64,000 nt of DNA from Paenibacillus montanisoli (lineage in GTDB: Bacteria > Bacillota > Bacilli > Paenibacillales > Paenibacillaceae): assembly GCF_003268025.1 (NCBI RefSeq), contig NZ_QLUW01000001.1:1364001-1428000 (forward strand), given 5' to 3'. Below are positions 17,410-26,968 of the stretch, piece by piece; positions within the stretch are counted from its first letter, which is position 1, and the number at the start of each line of letters is the position of its first letter. Under the pieces are notes generated by a model, which was given only the letters and a program-made list of their open reading frames with translations, ran no database searches and was not told the origin of the DNA. Position numbers and translations under genes: made by a program.

Positions 17410-20007
17410 GTGGTTAAACGTAAACTAGTCGTCATCGCGGCCCTCTGCGCCAGTTTGGCGGCAATCAATGCCGCTGGCAGCTTCGCGGACGGAGATGCAA
17501 ATAACGCCGCCGAAGATCGGATCGAAGCGTCAAAAGCTGCACGGTCCGTGAGAGGAGCCGCCGCTAAGGAGGTGTCGGTTGCCTCGCTGGATGCCGGTCT
17601 TGAAGCCGCAGCGCATACCGCGAATACGAAGGCAGAGCATGAAGCGCTAAACGGGATGGAGCAGCTGTCCGAGACAGAGTCGCTCGCTTTGTTCATCAAC
17701 CGGGAAACGGCTGAAATCGCGGTGAAGGATAAGCGAACCGGCTACGTATGGTTCTCCAATCCAGCCGAGCGGGCTAACGATCCGATTGCTTCCCCGCTCT
17801 ATAAGTCGGAGCTGTCTTCGCAGCTGCTGCTTACCTACTATAACGAGAAGGGGCAAGTCAATCGTCTCAACAGCTATGACGACAGCGTCAGCAAGAAGCA
17901 GGTTGTCATCACGCCGACGAAGACGGGCGCGAAAGTCGTCTATCAATTCGGGAAAGCTGCGGGGGGCACCGACAATATACCGGCGATCATCAGCAAGAAG
18001 CGGTTTGAAGAACGCATCTTGGCGAAGCTGCCGGACGATGATACGCGCAAGCAGGTCACTTATAAATACCGCTTTAATGAGGACAAGCAGGTTTACGAAG
18101 TCCGGAACCTGCAAGATAACGTCAAGCTGGAATTGTCCGGTTACTTGACGGCTGCGGGCTATACGAAGGAAGACGCTGCGCAGGACAACGAGGAGAACGG
18201 CGTTGCCGGCGAAGCCGCGGAGGAGTCGGCGCAGTTTACGATCCCCTTGGAATACAGCTTGGATGGCGATCAATTTATCGTATCCATCGATACGAAGGAA
18301 GTAAGATACAGCCCGGCATTCCCGCTCGCATCCGTGCAGGTGCTGAAGCATTTCGGTGCGGCGGACGTGCAGAAGGACGGCTATATCTTCGTCCCTGACG
18401 GCTCCGGGGCGCTGATCCGGCTCAATAATAAAAGGCTGAACGCCGAGCCGTACAAAATGCCGGTGTACGGGGCGGACGGCACGTTTGACGTGAAGGAGCA
18501 GGTGCTTACCAGCACGCCGATCCGGCTGCCTGTGTTCGGAATGAAGCAAAATGATCACGCGATGTTCGGCATCATTGAGAACGGCGACGCGCTCGCAAGC
18601 GTGCTTGCGGACATCAGCGGCCGGTACGACTCGTACAACAGCGTAGGTGCCGAGTTCCAGTTCGTCGCGATGGACTACTACACGCTCAGCTCGGGGACGA
18701 AGACGAGCTCCGTGCCGATGTTCCAGAAACATCCTTACCAAGGAGAGCTGCGAGTCCGGTACGGCTTCCTATCCGGAAGCAAGGCGGACTATATCGGGAT
18801 GGCAGGCGAGTACCGGGATTATCTGGTCGCCAAGCATCAGCTGGAGAAGCTTGCTCCGAAGCCGAATTCCCCGTTTATTCTCGAGCTCGAAGGCGCATTC
18901 CGCAAGCAAAAGTCGTTCCTTGGCATTCCGTACAACGCTACGGAATCGTTAACGACCTATGACGAGGCGGTCAAGCTGCTCAAGCAGCTCAAGGAGCAAG
19001 GAATCGAGGACATCGCGTTGCGTTACGTGGGCTGGTTCAACGGCGGGATCCGCCATAGCTCCCCGGCCGATGTCGAAGCCGTAGGCGCGCTTGGCGGGAA
19101 GAAGGATCTGCAGGAGCTGATCGAGTACACGAAGCAGAACCGGATCGGATTGTATCCGGATGTCGCTTTCCTGGAGAAGTATAAGGGCGCCAAGAACAGC
19201 GCGGATTTCTTGGATCGGCGCAGCGCGGCCATCTATCGGTACGATCCTGTCATGTATATCAAGGACAAGTCCTCATTCTCACATTATGTGCTCTCAGCCG
19301 GCAAGCTGGAGGGAACGGTGGATGATTTCATCGCCGACTTTGAGAAGCTTGACACGGACGGCGTATCGCTGCGGGATATGGGTAATGAAGTGAATTCAGA
19401 CTTTAATCCGGACCGTCCGGTCACCCGTCAGGATGCGCGCGATATTGCGCTGCAAGAGACCGGCAAGCTCAAGCAGCAGAGCGGTTCCCTTATGGTTAAC
19501 GGCGGTAACGCGTATACGGTTCCGTATGCCGATTTGATCGTAGGCGCTCCGACTTCGAGCAACCGGCTGAACATTACGGATGAAGACGTTATGTTCTATC
19601 AAATCGCTCTGCACGGGTACGCGGACTTGGCCGGCGCTCCTTTCAACAGAAATGAATACCAGAACCCGCGCATTTCCATGCTTAAAGCGCTCGAGACAGG
19701 CTCAGCGATCTATTACCAGTGGTATTACAATGAGGCCTCGGTCGTAAAGGATACCGCATATGACGATCTGTACGCGCTCCATTATGCCGATTGGCTCGAA
19801 GAAGCCGTCAGCTTGTACCGTGAGGCAAATCCTGTCTTGAAGGAAGTCCGCAGCCAGACCATTACGGGGCACCGCGCGCTCGCGGACCGCGTGGTGGAAA
19901 CGACCTTCGAGAACGGCGTCGCGATTATCGTGAACTATAACAAAACAGCTGTGAATGTGAACGGCATCGAGATCGGCGCCGAAAGCTTCCGGGTAGGCGG
20001 TGAATGA
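17410..20007 (+). CDS. secreted DUF5696 protein
   Basis: An 865-residue exported protein. The frame starts at 17389, but GGAGG at 17396-17400 points to GTG 17410, giving MVKRKLVVIAALCASLAAIN, a clear signal peptide. After a linker the protein has beta-rich N-terminal parts (ESLALFINRETAEIAVKDKR, GYVWFSNP) and a long alpha/beta C-terminal region from about residue 480. Segments such as IALRYVGWFNGGIRH, IGLYPDVAFLEKY and GVSLRDMGNEVNSDF look like strands of a TIM barrel with conserved acidic residues. The domain assignment is from memory of Paenibacillus loci where it neighbours YIP1 proteins and CUT1 transporters. A surface glycosidase is plausible but unproven. Its end overlaps the next permease by 8 bp. 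Confidence 0.75.
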   Translation: MVKRKLVVIAALCASLAAINAAGSFADGDANNAAEDRIEASKAARSVRGAAAKEVSVASLDAGLEAAAHTANTKAEHEALNGMEQLSETESLALFINRETAEIAVKDKRTGYVWFSNPAERANDPIASPLYKSELSSQLLLTYYNEKGQVNRLNSYDDSVSKKQVVITPTKTGAKVVYQFGKAAGGTDNIPAIISKKRFEERILAKLPDDDTRKQVTYKYRFNEDKQVYEVRNLQDNVKLELSGYLTAAGYTKEDAAQDNEENGVAGEAAEESAQFTIPLEYSLDGDQFIVSIDTKEVRYSPAFPLASVQVLKHFGAADVQKDGYIFVPDGSGALIRLNNKRLNAEPYKMPVYGADGTFDVKEQVLTSTPIRLPVFGMKQNDHAMFGIIENGDALASVLADISGRYDSYNSVGAEFQFVAMDYYTLSSGTKTSSVPMFQKHPYQGELRVRYGFLSGSKADYIGMAGEYRDYLVAKHQLEKLAPKPNSPFILELEGAFRKQKSFLGIPYNATESLTTYDEAVKLLKQLKEQGIEDIALRYVGWFNGGIRHSSPADVEAVGALGGKKDLQELIEYTKQNRIGLYPDVAFLEKYKGAKNSADFLDRRSAAIYRYDPVMYIKDKSSFSHYVLSAGKLEGTVDDFIADFEKLDTDGVSLRDMGNEVNSDFNPDRPVTRQDARDIALQETGKLKQQSGSLMVNGGNAYTVPYADLIVGAPTSSNRLNITDEDVMFYQIALHGYADLAGAPFNRNEYQNPRISMLKALETGSAIYYQWYYNEASVVKDTAYDDLYALHYADWLEEAVSLYREANPVLKEVRSQTITGHRALADRVVETTFENGVAIIVNYNKTAVNVNGIEIGAESFRVGGE

Positions 20008-20905
20008 TTTGTTCAAGAAACCAATGACGCTCAAGCAGAAAAATGCATGGTATGGGGTGTTGTTCGCATCCCCGCTCATCTTCGGGATGATCATGCTGTT
20101 CATACTGCCGCTCATCCAATCGTTCCGCTACAGTTTAAGCTCGCTTGATATGGTGGAAGGCGGCTTCGAGGTCAATTATGAAGGCTTCGCCAACTACACG
20201 AGCCTATTCACGGACAATCCGGATTTCCCGCGGACGCTGGTCGAATCCGTCGTCACGATGGTCGTGAACGTGCCTCTCATCATCATCTTCAGCCTGTTTG
20301 CGGCGGTGCTGCTCAATCAAAAATTCAGAGGGCGCCCATTCGCAAGGGCCGTATTCTTCCTGCCGGTTATTCTAGCGTCCAGCGCGATCGCCAACATGGA
20401 TATCAGCAGCTTCGTCGGCGGCGGGGCGATCGGTACCGGCAATGGAGAGGAAGGCTCCGGCGTGCTGCAAAGCTTTGAGCTAAGCGAGATGATGCTCGAG
20501 TCGGGTCTATCGCCTGTCATTGTCGATTATATAACGGGAGCGGTTGACCGCATCTATGAAATCATCAGCTCCTCGGGCGTGCAAATTCTTATTTTCTTGG
20601 CGGGGCTGCAGTCCATCTCCCCGTCCTTGTACGAAGCGTCCAAGATCGAAGGCGCGACAGGCTACGAGAGCTTCTGGAAAATTACGTTCCCGATGGTAAC
20701 GCCGCTCATATTGACGAACCTGGTCTATTCCATCACGGATACGTTCAGCAGCAATCAGATCAATCTGCTTATTTCGGAGACGGCCTTCCAAGTGTTCGAC
20801 TTCGGGCTTAGCGCCGCGATGTCGTGGGTATTCTTTCTTTGCGTCGGCCTCATTCTCGCGATTTCCGTCGGCCTGATTTCGCGGAAGGTGTTCTACTATG
20901 ATTAA
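20000..20905 (+). CDS. CUT1 sugar ABC permease, second pair, UgpA-like
   Basis: A 301-residue permease starting with GTG 20000 inside the DUF5696 gene. It has an EAA loop EASKIEGATGYESFWKITFP. Between two helices is a long extracellular loop (about residues 130-185, Gly/Ser/Glu-rich) of the kind that could contact a binding protein. It pairs with the next gene. Clearly different in sequence from the first permease pair. Confidence 0.92.
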   Translation: MNDLFKKPMTLKQKNAWYGVLFASPLIFGMIMLFILPLIQSFRYSLSSLDMVEGGFEVNYEGFANYTSLFTDNPDFPRTLVESVVTMVVNVPLIIIFSLFAAVLLNQKFRGRPFARAVFFLPVILASSAIANMDISSFVGGGAIGTGNGEEGSGVLQSFELSEMMLESGLSPVIVDYITGAVDRIYEIISSSGVQILIFLAGLQSISPSLYEASKIEGATGYESFWKITFPMVTPLILTNLVYSITDTFSSNQINLLISETAFQVFDFGLSAAMSWVFFLCVGLILAISVGLISRKVFYYD

Positions 20906-20920
20906 TCGGGAGGGGCGTCC

Positions 20921-21871
20921 ATGAAATCGCCTGCTGCATATGCCGATCTGTTCGTACGGCGCTATAATCCGGTCGACCGGACGAAGGGGCTGGTTTGGAC
21001 GGTCATTCGTACGGTGCTGGTCCTTGGTTTCTGCTTTGTGATTTTGTTTCCGTTATTCTTGCGCATTTCCATCGCGTTCCGAAGCAAGGTAGATATCTAC
21101 GATCCGACCGTGCTTTGGATTCCGAGACATTTTACGCTCGAAAATTTCAAAATCGCGATGGAAGCGTCGAATTATTTCACGGCGTTCCTGCATACGGTCT
21201 ATATTTCTTCGAGCACCACGATCATACAGATGGCATCCTGCACGCTGGCTGCCTACGCGTTCGCGCGGCTTCGGTTCAAGGGAAGCGGGATTCTGTTCAT
21301 CCTCGTTATTTTCACGATCGTCGTGCCGCCGCAAACCATTATGATTCCGCTCTACTTGACCTACCGTTACTTTGATCTGTTCGGCCTTATTCAGCTGTTT
21401 ACGGGCAAGAAGGGACTGAACTTGATCGACACATTCTGGCCGTTCATCATTTCGGCAGGGACGGCGATGGGACTGAAGAACGGTTTATATATTTATATTT
21501 TCAGACAGTTTTTCAGAGGCATCCCCAAAGAGGTCGAAGAGGCTGCGCTCGTTGACGGGGCAGGCGTACTGCGCACATTCTTCCGTATCATGCTGCCAAA
21601 CGCCGTGCCGGCCATCATTACCGTCTTGCTGTTCTCGTTCGTATGGCAGTGGAATGACAGCTATTATGTCAGCCTGTTCCTGAAGCAAGTTAAGGTGCTG
21701 TCCACAAGCTTGATGGATATGGGAGTCGGACTGAAGGAGCCGGATCCGGTATATACGTCGATGCTGCTTAACACCGGTGTCCTGTTGACGATTGCCCCGC
21801 TCCTTGTCATGTATCTGTTCGTGCAGCGATACTTCGTGGAAAGTGTGGAGCGTACTGGAATCACGGGTTAA
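20921..21871 (+). CDS. CUT1 sugar ABC permease, second pair, UgpE-like
   Basis: A 316-residue permease with six predicted helices and EAA loop EAALVDGAGVLRTFFRIMLP. GGGAGGGG precedes the ATG. Last structural gene of the import operon; a separate promoter follows for the regulator. Confidence 0.92.
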   Translation: MKSPAAYADLFVRRYNPVDRTKGLVWTVIRTVLVLGFCFVILFPLFLRISIAFRSKVDIYDPTVLWIPRHFTLENFKIAMEASNYFTAFLHTVYISSSTTIIQMASCTLAAYAFARLRFKGSGILFILVIFTIVVPPQTIMIPLYLTYRYFDLFGLIQLFTGKKGLNLIDTFWPFIISAGTAMGLKNGLYIYIFRQFFRGIPKEVEEAALVDGAGVLRTFFRIMLPNAVPAIITVLLFSFVWQWNDSYYVSLFLKQVKVLSTSLMDMGVGLKEPDPVYTSMLLNTGVLLTIAPLLVMYLFVQRYFVESVERTGITG

Positions 21872-21885
21872 TTTTGCTAAATATG

Positions 21886-21914
21886 TTGGTATCTTAGCTA
21901 AAAATAGCTATACT
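21886..21914 (+). promoter_or_regulatory. promoter of the GntR regulator
   Basis: TTGGTA (21886-21891), 17-bp spacer, TATACT (21909-21914). GGTATCTTAG overlaps the -35 and resembles the GGTATATCTTA motif of the other promoters with two bases missing, so autoregulation is possible. Confidence 0.5.
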
Positions 21915-21949
21915 GAGAAAAAGAACTCATAGGCTGAGGTGTGAATATT

Positions 21950-23104
21950 GTGCTGAACGATAATAAACCGTTATATAGTCAAATACTCGGGATTTTGCGC
22001 GAGCGCATCTCCCAAGGGGAATATGTTACCGGTCAGCAGCTCCCGACGGAACTTGAGCTCGCGGAGCAGTTCGGCGTCAGCCGTATCACGTCCAAACGCG
22101 CATTGATTGAACTGGAACGAGAAGGTCTGATTTACCGACGAAGGGGAAGCGGCAGCTTCGTCAAGAAGCGGGATGAGGCTAAGACGGCAATCGAGGTGCG
22201 GACTGTGCCTGCATCCAGCCGAATCATCTCGATGATTCTTCCTTTCGTATCACCTAACAATTCATTGGAACATATGCAAGGCGTGGCCAAGTACGTGGAG
22301 TCCAAGGGCTACTACCTAAGCATCCATAACAGCGATTGGAGCATTGAGAGAGAAAGAGAGCTGCTTATATCGCTGCCCAAACGGGGGACGTCCGGCATCA
22401 TCCTTTACCCGGTAAGCACGCAGCATAATTTGGATGTGGTCCATGCGCTCCATGTCAACGAATATCCGATCGTAACCTTGGATCAATATTATAATCTGCT
22501 ATCGATGGGGAGCGCCGTCTCCGATAACTTTGAAGGCGGGTACATGGCTGCTTCCAAGCTGATCGAGCTCGGCCATACCCGTATCGCCTTCATTTCTACA
22601 GTCGGGATCCAGTACCGGAGCACGGTGCGCGACCGTTTCTTCGGCTATAGCAAAGCGTTGAGCGACAATGGGATTCCGCTCGATATCGATTTGTTTTTCA
22701 GCGATTTGCCGCGTGAAGCGGAAGGTGCCGCACCGGTACGCCGGGAGTTCTATAAAAAGCTGCTCGGCAGGCTGCAGGAGCTTCGCGTGACCGCCATTCA
22801 GGCCGAGCACGATATGGTCGCGTTTGATTGCGTGAAAGCGGCTCTTGATCTAGGCATCCGGATTCCGGAGGAGCTGTCGATCATCGGCTTCGATAATAAC
22901 GATCTTAGCCTGCAAGCCGATATCCCGCTTTCGACGCTGGAACAGAACTACGAAGAGATCGGCCGTCGCTCGGCTATGATGGTTGTCGATCAATTGGAGA
23001 ATGGAACGCTTCAACTCGAGCGGGCCGTCATACCGGTAAAGTGGATTTCAAGACATTCGGTTGGTCCAGGACCGGAACTGCACGATCTAAGTGAGTTAAG
23101 CTAG
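21950..23104 (+). CDS. GntR-family regulator with LacI-type sugar-binding domain
   Basis: A 384-residue repressor of the AraR-like hybrid type. An N-terminal GntR winged helix (residues 1-75; ELAEQFGVSRITSKRALIELEREGLIYRRRGSGSFV) is joined to a LacI/periplasmic-binding-like effector domain (residues about 90-370; LGHTRIAFIS, ELSIIGFDNNDLS). GTG 21941 is in frame but lies on the ribosome site; GTG 21950 has correct spacing. It lies between the import operon and the CBM9/GH18 operon, and is the obvious candidate to control both in response to an imported sugar. A terminator follows. Confidence 0.9.
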   Translation: MLNDNKPLYSQILGILRERISQGEYVTGQQLPTELELAEQFGVSRITSKRALIELEREGLIYRRRGSGSFVKKRDEAKTAIEVRTVPASSRIISMILPFVSPNNSLEHMQGVAKYVESKGYYLSIHNSDWSIERERELLISLPKRGTSGIILYPVSTQHNLDVVHALHVNEYPIVTLDQYYNLLSMGSAVSDNFEGGYMAASKLIELGHTRIAFISTVGIQYRSTVRDRFFGYSKALSDNGIPLDIDLFFSDLPREAEGAAPVRREFYKKLLGRLQELRVTAIQAEHDMVAFDCVKAALDLGIRIPEELSIIGFDNNDLSLQADIPLSTLEQNYEEIGRRSAMMVVDQLENGTLQLERAVIPVKWISRHSVGPGPELHDLSELS

Positions 23105-23111
23105 TCATACT

Positions 23112-23156
23112 GCCTTCTTGTGAGTCTAATAGGAGACTCGCGGGGAGGCTTTTTTA
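23112..23156 (+). terminator. terminator after the GntR regulator
   Basis: Imperfect stem with outer pairs GCCTT/GAGGC and inner GAGTCT/AGACTC, followed by six T. Confidence 0.75.
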
Positions 23157-23191
23157 TTGATATATTTTATTCGGTTATTTCAATGATAATT

Positions 23192-23274
23192 GGTATATCT
23201 TATGTTTACACAATTGAAAGATTGCCAGTATAATATAGGAGAAACAGGTATAATTTTCGTTTATAAGATATATC
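23192..23274 (+). promoter_or_regulatory. promoter and candidate operators of the CBM9-GH18 operon
   Basis: TTTACA (23205-23210), 18-bp spacer, TATAAT (23229-23234). GGTATATCTTA (23192-23202) lies just before the -35. TAAGATATATC (23264-23274) lies downstream, its reverse complement differing by one base. The arrangement fits repression by the GntR protein encoded next door; that link is inferred. Confidence 0.6.
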
Positions 23275-23296
23275 AATAACATCGGAGGAGACGGAA

Positions 23297-24322
23297 ATGA
23301 ACTACAGTGGAGTTGCCGAGCCGAACGTGCTGACCTATGCGCCGAAGCATTACATATGCCGCCGGGCTTCCGAGCCGCTTGAATTGGACGGCAGATTGGA
23401 TAAGCCGTTTTGGGCGAATGCGCCATGGACGGATGAATTCGTTGACATTGAAGGCGACCTGAAGCCGAAGCCGGGCAAGCGGACGCGGGTCAAGATGCTG
23501 TGGGATGACGAGTATTTCTATTTCGGCGCGGAGCTGATGGAGGATCAGATTTGGGCAACGCTGACGGAGCGCGATTCTGTCATCTTCTATGATAACGATT
23601 TCGAAATATTCATCGATCCGGACGGCGATTCGCACCGGTATTACGAGTTTGAGATCAACGCGCTGAATACGGTTTGGGACTTGCTGCTTGTGAAGCCGTA
23701 TCGGGACGGAGGGCCGCCTGTCGACGCATGGGATATCGCCGGACTGAGGACGGCGGTGCATATCGAAGGCGAGCTGAATAATCCGCAGGCTGCTAACCGA
23801 AGCTGGAGCGTTGAGGCGGCCATGCCATGGAAGAGCTTGATGGAATGCGCCGGAGGAGGCAAGCGGCCCCGATCCGGCCAGTTTTGGCGCGTCAATTTCT
23901 CTCGCGTCGAGTGGCGGGCGGAAGTTCGGAACGGACGATACGAGAAGGTGATTAACCCCGATACGGGTAAGCCTTATCCGGAAGATAACTGGGTGTGGTC
24001 TCCGATGGGCCTGGTCAACATGCATTATCCGGAATTGTGGGGCTACGTCGTGTTTGGCGGCGGGGAAGACACGGAATCCTTCGCGCTGCCTGCCGATGAA
24101 CTCGTGAAATGGGATTTGCGCCGGTTGTATTACCGCCAGCGGAATTATTTTGTTCAATTCGGTCGGTTCAGCGCGGATGCCGCTTCGTTAATGGGGGAGG
24201 ACCGTTGGACGATCGAGCCGCACATTCAAACGACAGGCCGACTATTTCAGATATCCGCTCCTTCGGCGGCGGGCGATGGCACCTATTACATACGCGAAGA
24301 CGGCTTACTATGGAAGGAGTAG
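23297..24322 (+). CDS. CBM9-like carbohydrate-binding protein, no signal peptide
   Basis: A 341-residue protein built around a CBM9-type domain: LDGRLDKPFWANAPW at the start, VKMLWDDEYFYFGAEL, DNDFEIFIDPDGDSHRYYEF and WSVEAAMPWKSL, ending with WRVNFSRVEW. These are the motifs of the family 9-like modules seen in xylanases and in stand-alone carbohydrate-binding proteins. There is no export signal, so a cytoplasmic location is expected. GGAGG precedes the ATG. The transglutaminase-like gene starts 10 bp after its stop. Confidence 0.88.
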   Translation: MNYSGVAEPNVLTYAPKHYICRRASEPLELDGRLDKPFWANAPWTDEFVDIEGDLKPKPGKRTRVKMLWDDEYFYFGAELMEDQIWATLTERDSVIFYDNDFEIFIDPDGDSHRYYEFEINALNTVWDLLLVKPYRDGGPPVDAWDIAGLRTAVHIEGELNNPQAANRSWSVEAAMPWKSLMECAGGGKRPRSGQFWRVNFSRVEWRAEVRNGRYEKVINPDTGKPYPEDNWVWSPMGLVNMHYPELWGYVVFGGGEDTESFALPADELVKWDLRRLYYRQRNYFVQFGRFSADAASLMGEDRWTIEPHIQTTGRLFQISAPSAAGDGTYYIREDGLLWKE

Positions 24323-24331
24323 TGCATAGCG

Positions 24332-26935
24332 ATGGAGACGAAGAACGCGGTTTTTTCGTTGGATAGGGAAACGCAGGCATTGATCGAGCGCAAATTCGAG
24401 GAGAAACGGAAGCTCGCGGCTGCTCGGGATGCTTCTTTGTTCGGCGTGTTCGGCGAACCGCTCAGCGAGGAAGAACGGTGGGCGCTCAAATTTCTTTACG
24501 CATATATGCCGCTCCACGACTTGGCTGATTATGACGGGAGCCTGTTTCTAAGCCATGTCCGTCAATCGCTGGAGAGCCGCGCGAAGCTGCCGTGGGGAAA
24601 GCTGGTTCCCGACCATCTTTTCCTGCATTTCGTTCTGCCTTACCGGGTTAATAACGAAAATATTGAAGACAGCCGAGGGATCTTGTACCGGGAACTGAAG
24701 GATCGGGTGGAACGGCTGTCGATGGAAGAGGCGATTCTGGAGACGAATCATTGGTGTTATGAGAAAGCGACTTATGTCGGCAACGATCCGCGAACCGTTT
24801 CGCCTTTGACCTTGATTCGAGCAACGCTTGGACGCTGCGGCGAAGAATCGACGCTAGCCGTTGCCGCGCTGCGCAGCCTTTGCATCCCTGCCCGGCAATG
24901 CTATACCCCTCGCTGGGCTCACAGCGACTCCAACCATGCCTGGGTGGAGGCTTGGGCGAACGGCAAGTGGCACTTCATTGGAGCCTGCGAACCGGAGCCG
25001 GCTCTGAATCAGGGCTGGTTCAGCGCGCCGGCAAAGCGGGCGATGCTGGTCAATACGCGCGTCTCGGCAAATTATCCGGGTCCGGAGCCGGTCACATTGG
25101 CACATGAGTGGTATACGGAAATCAATTTGTTGGACGGGTATGCGCCGAGCCGCACCATAACGGTCCGCGTCGTGGATGCGGACGGCGAGCCGATTCCTAG
25201 TGCTGCGGTATCGTTCCAGGTCTATAACTTCGCCGAATTTTCCCCGATCGCGAAGATGAAGACGAATGAGCGAGGCGAAGTCCGGTTCACGACCGGATAC
25301 GGCGACTTGCTTGTGCGTGCCGTGAACCGGGGGGCATGGGGCGAGCTCAAGTTAAGCGCATCCGTTCGGCAGCTTGATGCGGCCGAGATTGTCGTCGACC
25401 GGCATGAGCAGCCGGATGGGGTCTATGAATTTGACATGGTGCCGCCTCCGGAGCTGCCGGTCGACAATGCCGTTTCTGTAACTGCAGAAGAGGCGCTGCG
25501 GCATCAAGCGCGTATGCGCGAGGGGGCGGCGATTCGCCAGCGCTTCGAAGAGACGTTTCATACGGAGTCGCAGGCCGGCGAGCTGGCCGCGAAGCTTGGT
25601 CTGCCTGCGGACCGCGTATGGGAAATGCTGCGCATTGCGCGGGGAAACAGCGGAGAAATCGCAGCTTTCCTGGAAGAGCGGACGCCCGAATATGGGGAAT
25701 GGCCGCTGAGGCTGCTCGAAAGCTTGAATAAGAAAGATTTGACCGACACCTTCAGGCGCTCCTTGGATGATCATTTAATCGGCCCGATGATGTATGCGCA
25801 CAGCTGCGATACGGAGACATTCACCCGGTACGTGCTTTGCCCGCGCGTGCTGTTTGAAATGATCACGCCTTATCGATCGACTTTGCGCGAAGCCGTGAGT
25901 CCCGAAGCGATTGATGAGTTCCGCAACGATCCCGCCGAATGGGCGGGCTGGCTAACGGCGAATTTCGAGGTCGTGCCGGAATTGGCGCATTACGAAGGCA
26001 TGGCTGCGCCGGCAGGCAGCATCAAGCTTCTGAAAGGGGATCGGCTATCCCGCGACATTCTATTCGTCGCCGGCTGCCGGAGCTTCGGCATTGCAGCCCG
26101 CTTGCACCCTAGCGAACGTAAGCCGCAATACCGGAACGCTCAAGGCGACTGGCTGGATGCGCAGATTAATGACGGCCTGCCAATCGCCAAACAAACGGTA
26201 ACAGGCCAGTTGAAGCTGCTGCCTGATCCGGCGGCTCCGGCAGATCAAGCTGCGTCAGCTTATTACCGCAATTTCACGCTGGCGAAGCTGGCGGAAGGAA
26301 GCTATCAAACGCTGCATTACCCGCATGGCCAGACCGAGGTGCATGATCTCACGTATGAGCTTGAGCCAGGCTCCTACCGCATGACGGCCGGAACACGGCT
26401 GCAGGATGGCTCAGTCCTTGTACGGTTCACGTATTTCAACATCCAAGCGAACCGTTTAACAGAGCTTGTTCTATCCTTCCGCAGCCCGATGGCCGCAGAG
26501 CTGCCGCTGCTCGCAGAAGCCGACAGCAGTTGGACATTCGCACGGCAGGACGGCAGCATCTTCTCGCTGGGAGATCTGATGCAGGGAAGGATTACAGCGG
26601 CTGCGTGGATCGAGCCGGAACGTGAGCCTTCGAAGCATCTTCTTCGCGAGCTCGGCGAGCTGGAAGCGGAAATAAGTAGGCTTGGATTGCCGATTATGGT
26701 AGCGATCGGCGAAGAGGAAGCGGCGGGAAGGCTGCCGCAAGGCACGATCCTAGTACGCGACAGCGAATGGCATGTTTTGAAGCAGGCGGCTCAGCCATTC
26801 GGAGGCGATTTGGCAGGTATGCCTTTTGTCATTGTTATCGATGAACAGGGCCGTATTCGTTATCAGTCGTCCGGCTATAAGCTCGGAGTCGGCCGGGAGC
26901 TCGTGCAGGCAGTGATTCGGCTGCAAAGCCGATAG
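24332..26935 (+). CDS. tandem transglutaminase-like protein with thioredoxin-like tail
   Basis: An 867-residue protein without signal peptide. Residues about 60-245 are a transglutaminase-like domain with nucleophile Cys169 (GRCGEEST), His202 (NHAWVEAW) and an acidic motif GACEPEP. Residues 265-350 resemble a carboxypeptidase-regulatory/Ig-like beta domain (VRVVDADGEPIPSAAVSF). Residues about 485-630 repeat the transglutaminase pattern (ILFVAGCRSFGIAAR against TLAVAALRSLCIPAR) but lack the nucleophile Cys and the catalytic His. The last 135 residues look thioredoxin/TlpA-like (GSIFSLGDL, GMPFVIVIDEQGRIRY) with no CxxC. The superfamily includes peptide:N-glycanases, proteases and acyl transferases; the reaction here is unknown. 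Confidence 0.82.
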   Translation: METKNAVFSLDRETQALIERKFEEKRKLAAARDASLFGVFGEPLSEEERWALKFLYAYMPLHDLADYDGSLFLSHVRQSLESRAKLPWGKLVPDHLFLHFVLPYRVNNENIEDSRGILYRELKDRVERLSMEEAILETNHWCYEKATYVGNDPRTVSPLTLIRATLGRCGEESTLAVAALRSLCIPARQCYTPRWAHSDSNHAWVEAWANGKWHFIGACEPEPALNQGWFSAPAKRAMLVNTRVSANYPGPEPVTLAHEWYTEINLLDGYAPSRTITVRVVDADGEPIPSAAVSFQVYNFAEFSPIAKMKTNERGEVRFTTGYGDLLVRAVNRGAWGELKLSASVRQLDAAEIVVDRHEQPDGVYEFDMVPPPELPVDNAVSVTAEEALRHQARMREGAAIRQRFEETFHTESQAGELAAKLGLPADRVWEMLRIARGNSGEIAAFLEERTPEYGEWPLRLLESLNKKDLTDTFRRSLDDHLIGPMMYAHSCDTETFTRYVLCPRVLFEMITPYRSTLREAVSPEAIDEFRNDPAEWAGWLTANFEVVPELAHYEGMAAPAGSIKLLKGDRLSRDILFVAGCRSFGIAARLHPSERKPQYRNAQGDWLDAQINDGLPIAKQTVTGQLKLLPDPAAPADQAASAYYRNFTLAKLAEGSYQTLHYPHGQTEVHDLTYELEPGSYRMTAGTRLQDGSVLVRFTYFNIQANRLTELVLSFRSPMAAELPLLAEADSSWTFARQDGSIFSLGDLMQGRITAAAWIEPEREPSKHLLRELGELEAEISRLGLPIMVAIGEEEAAGRLPQGTILVRDSEWHVLKQAAQPFGGDLAGMPFVIVIDEQGRIRYQSSGYKLGVGRELVQAVIRLQSR

Positions 26936-26968
26936 CCGGTCGAATATGCAAACATGGAGGAGAATCGA

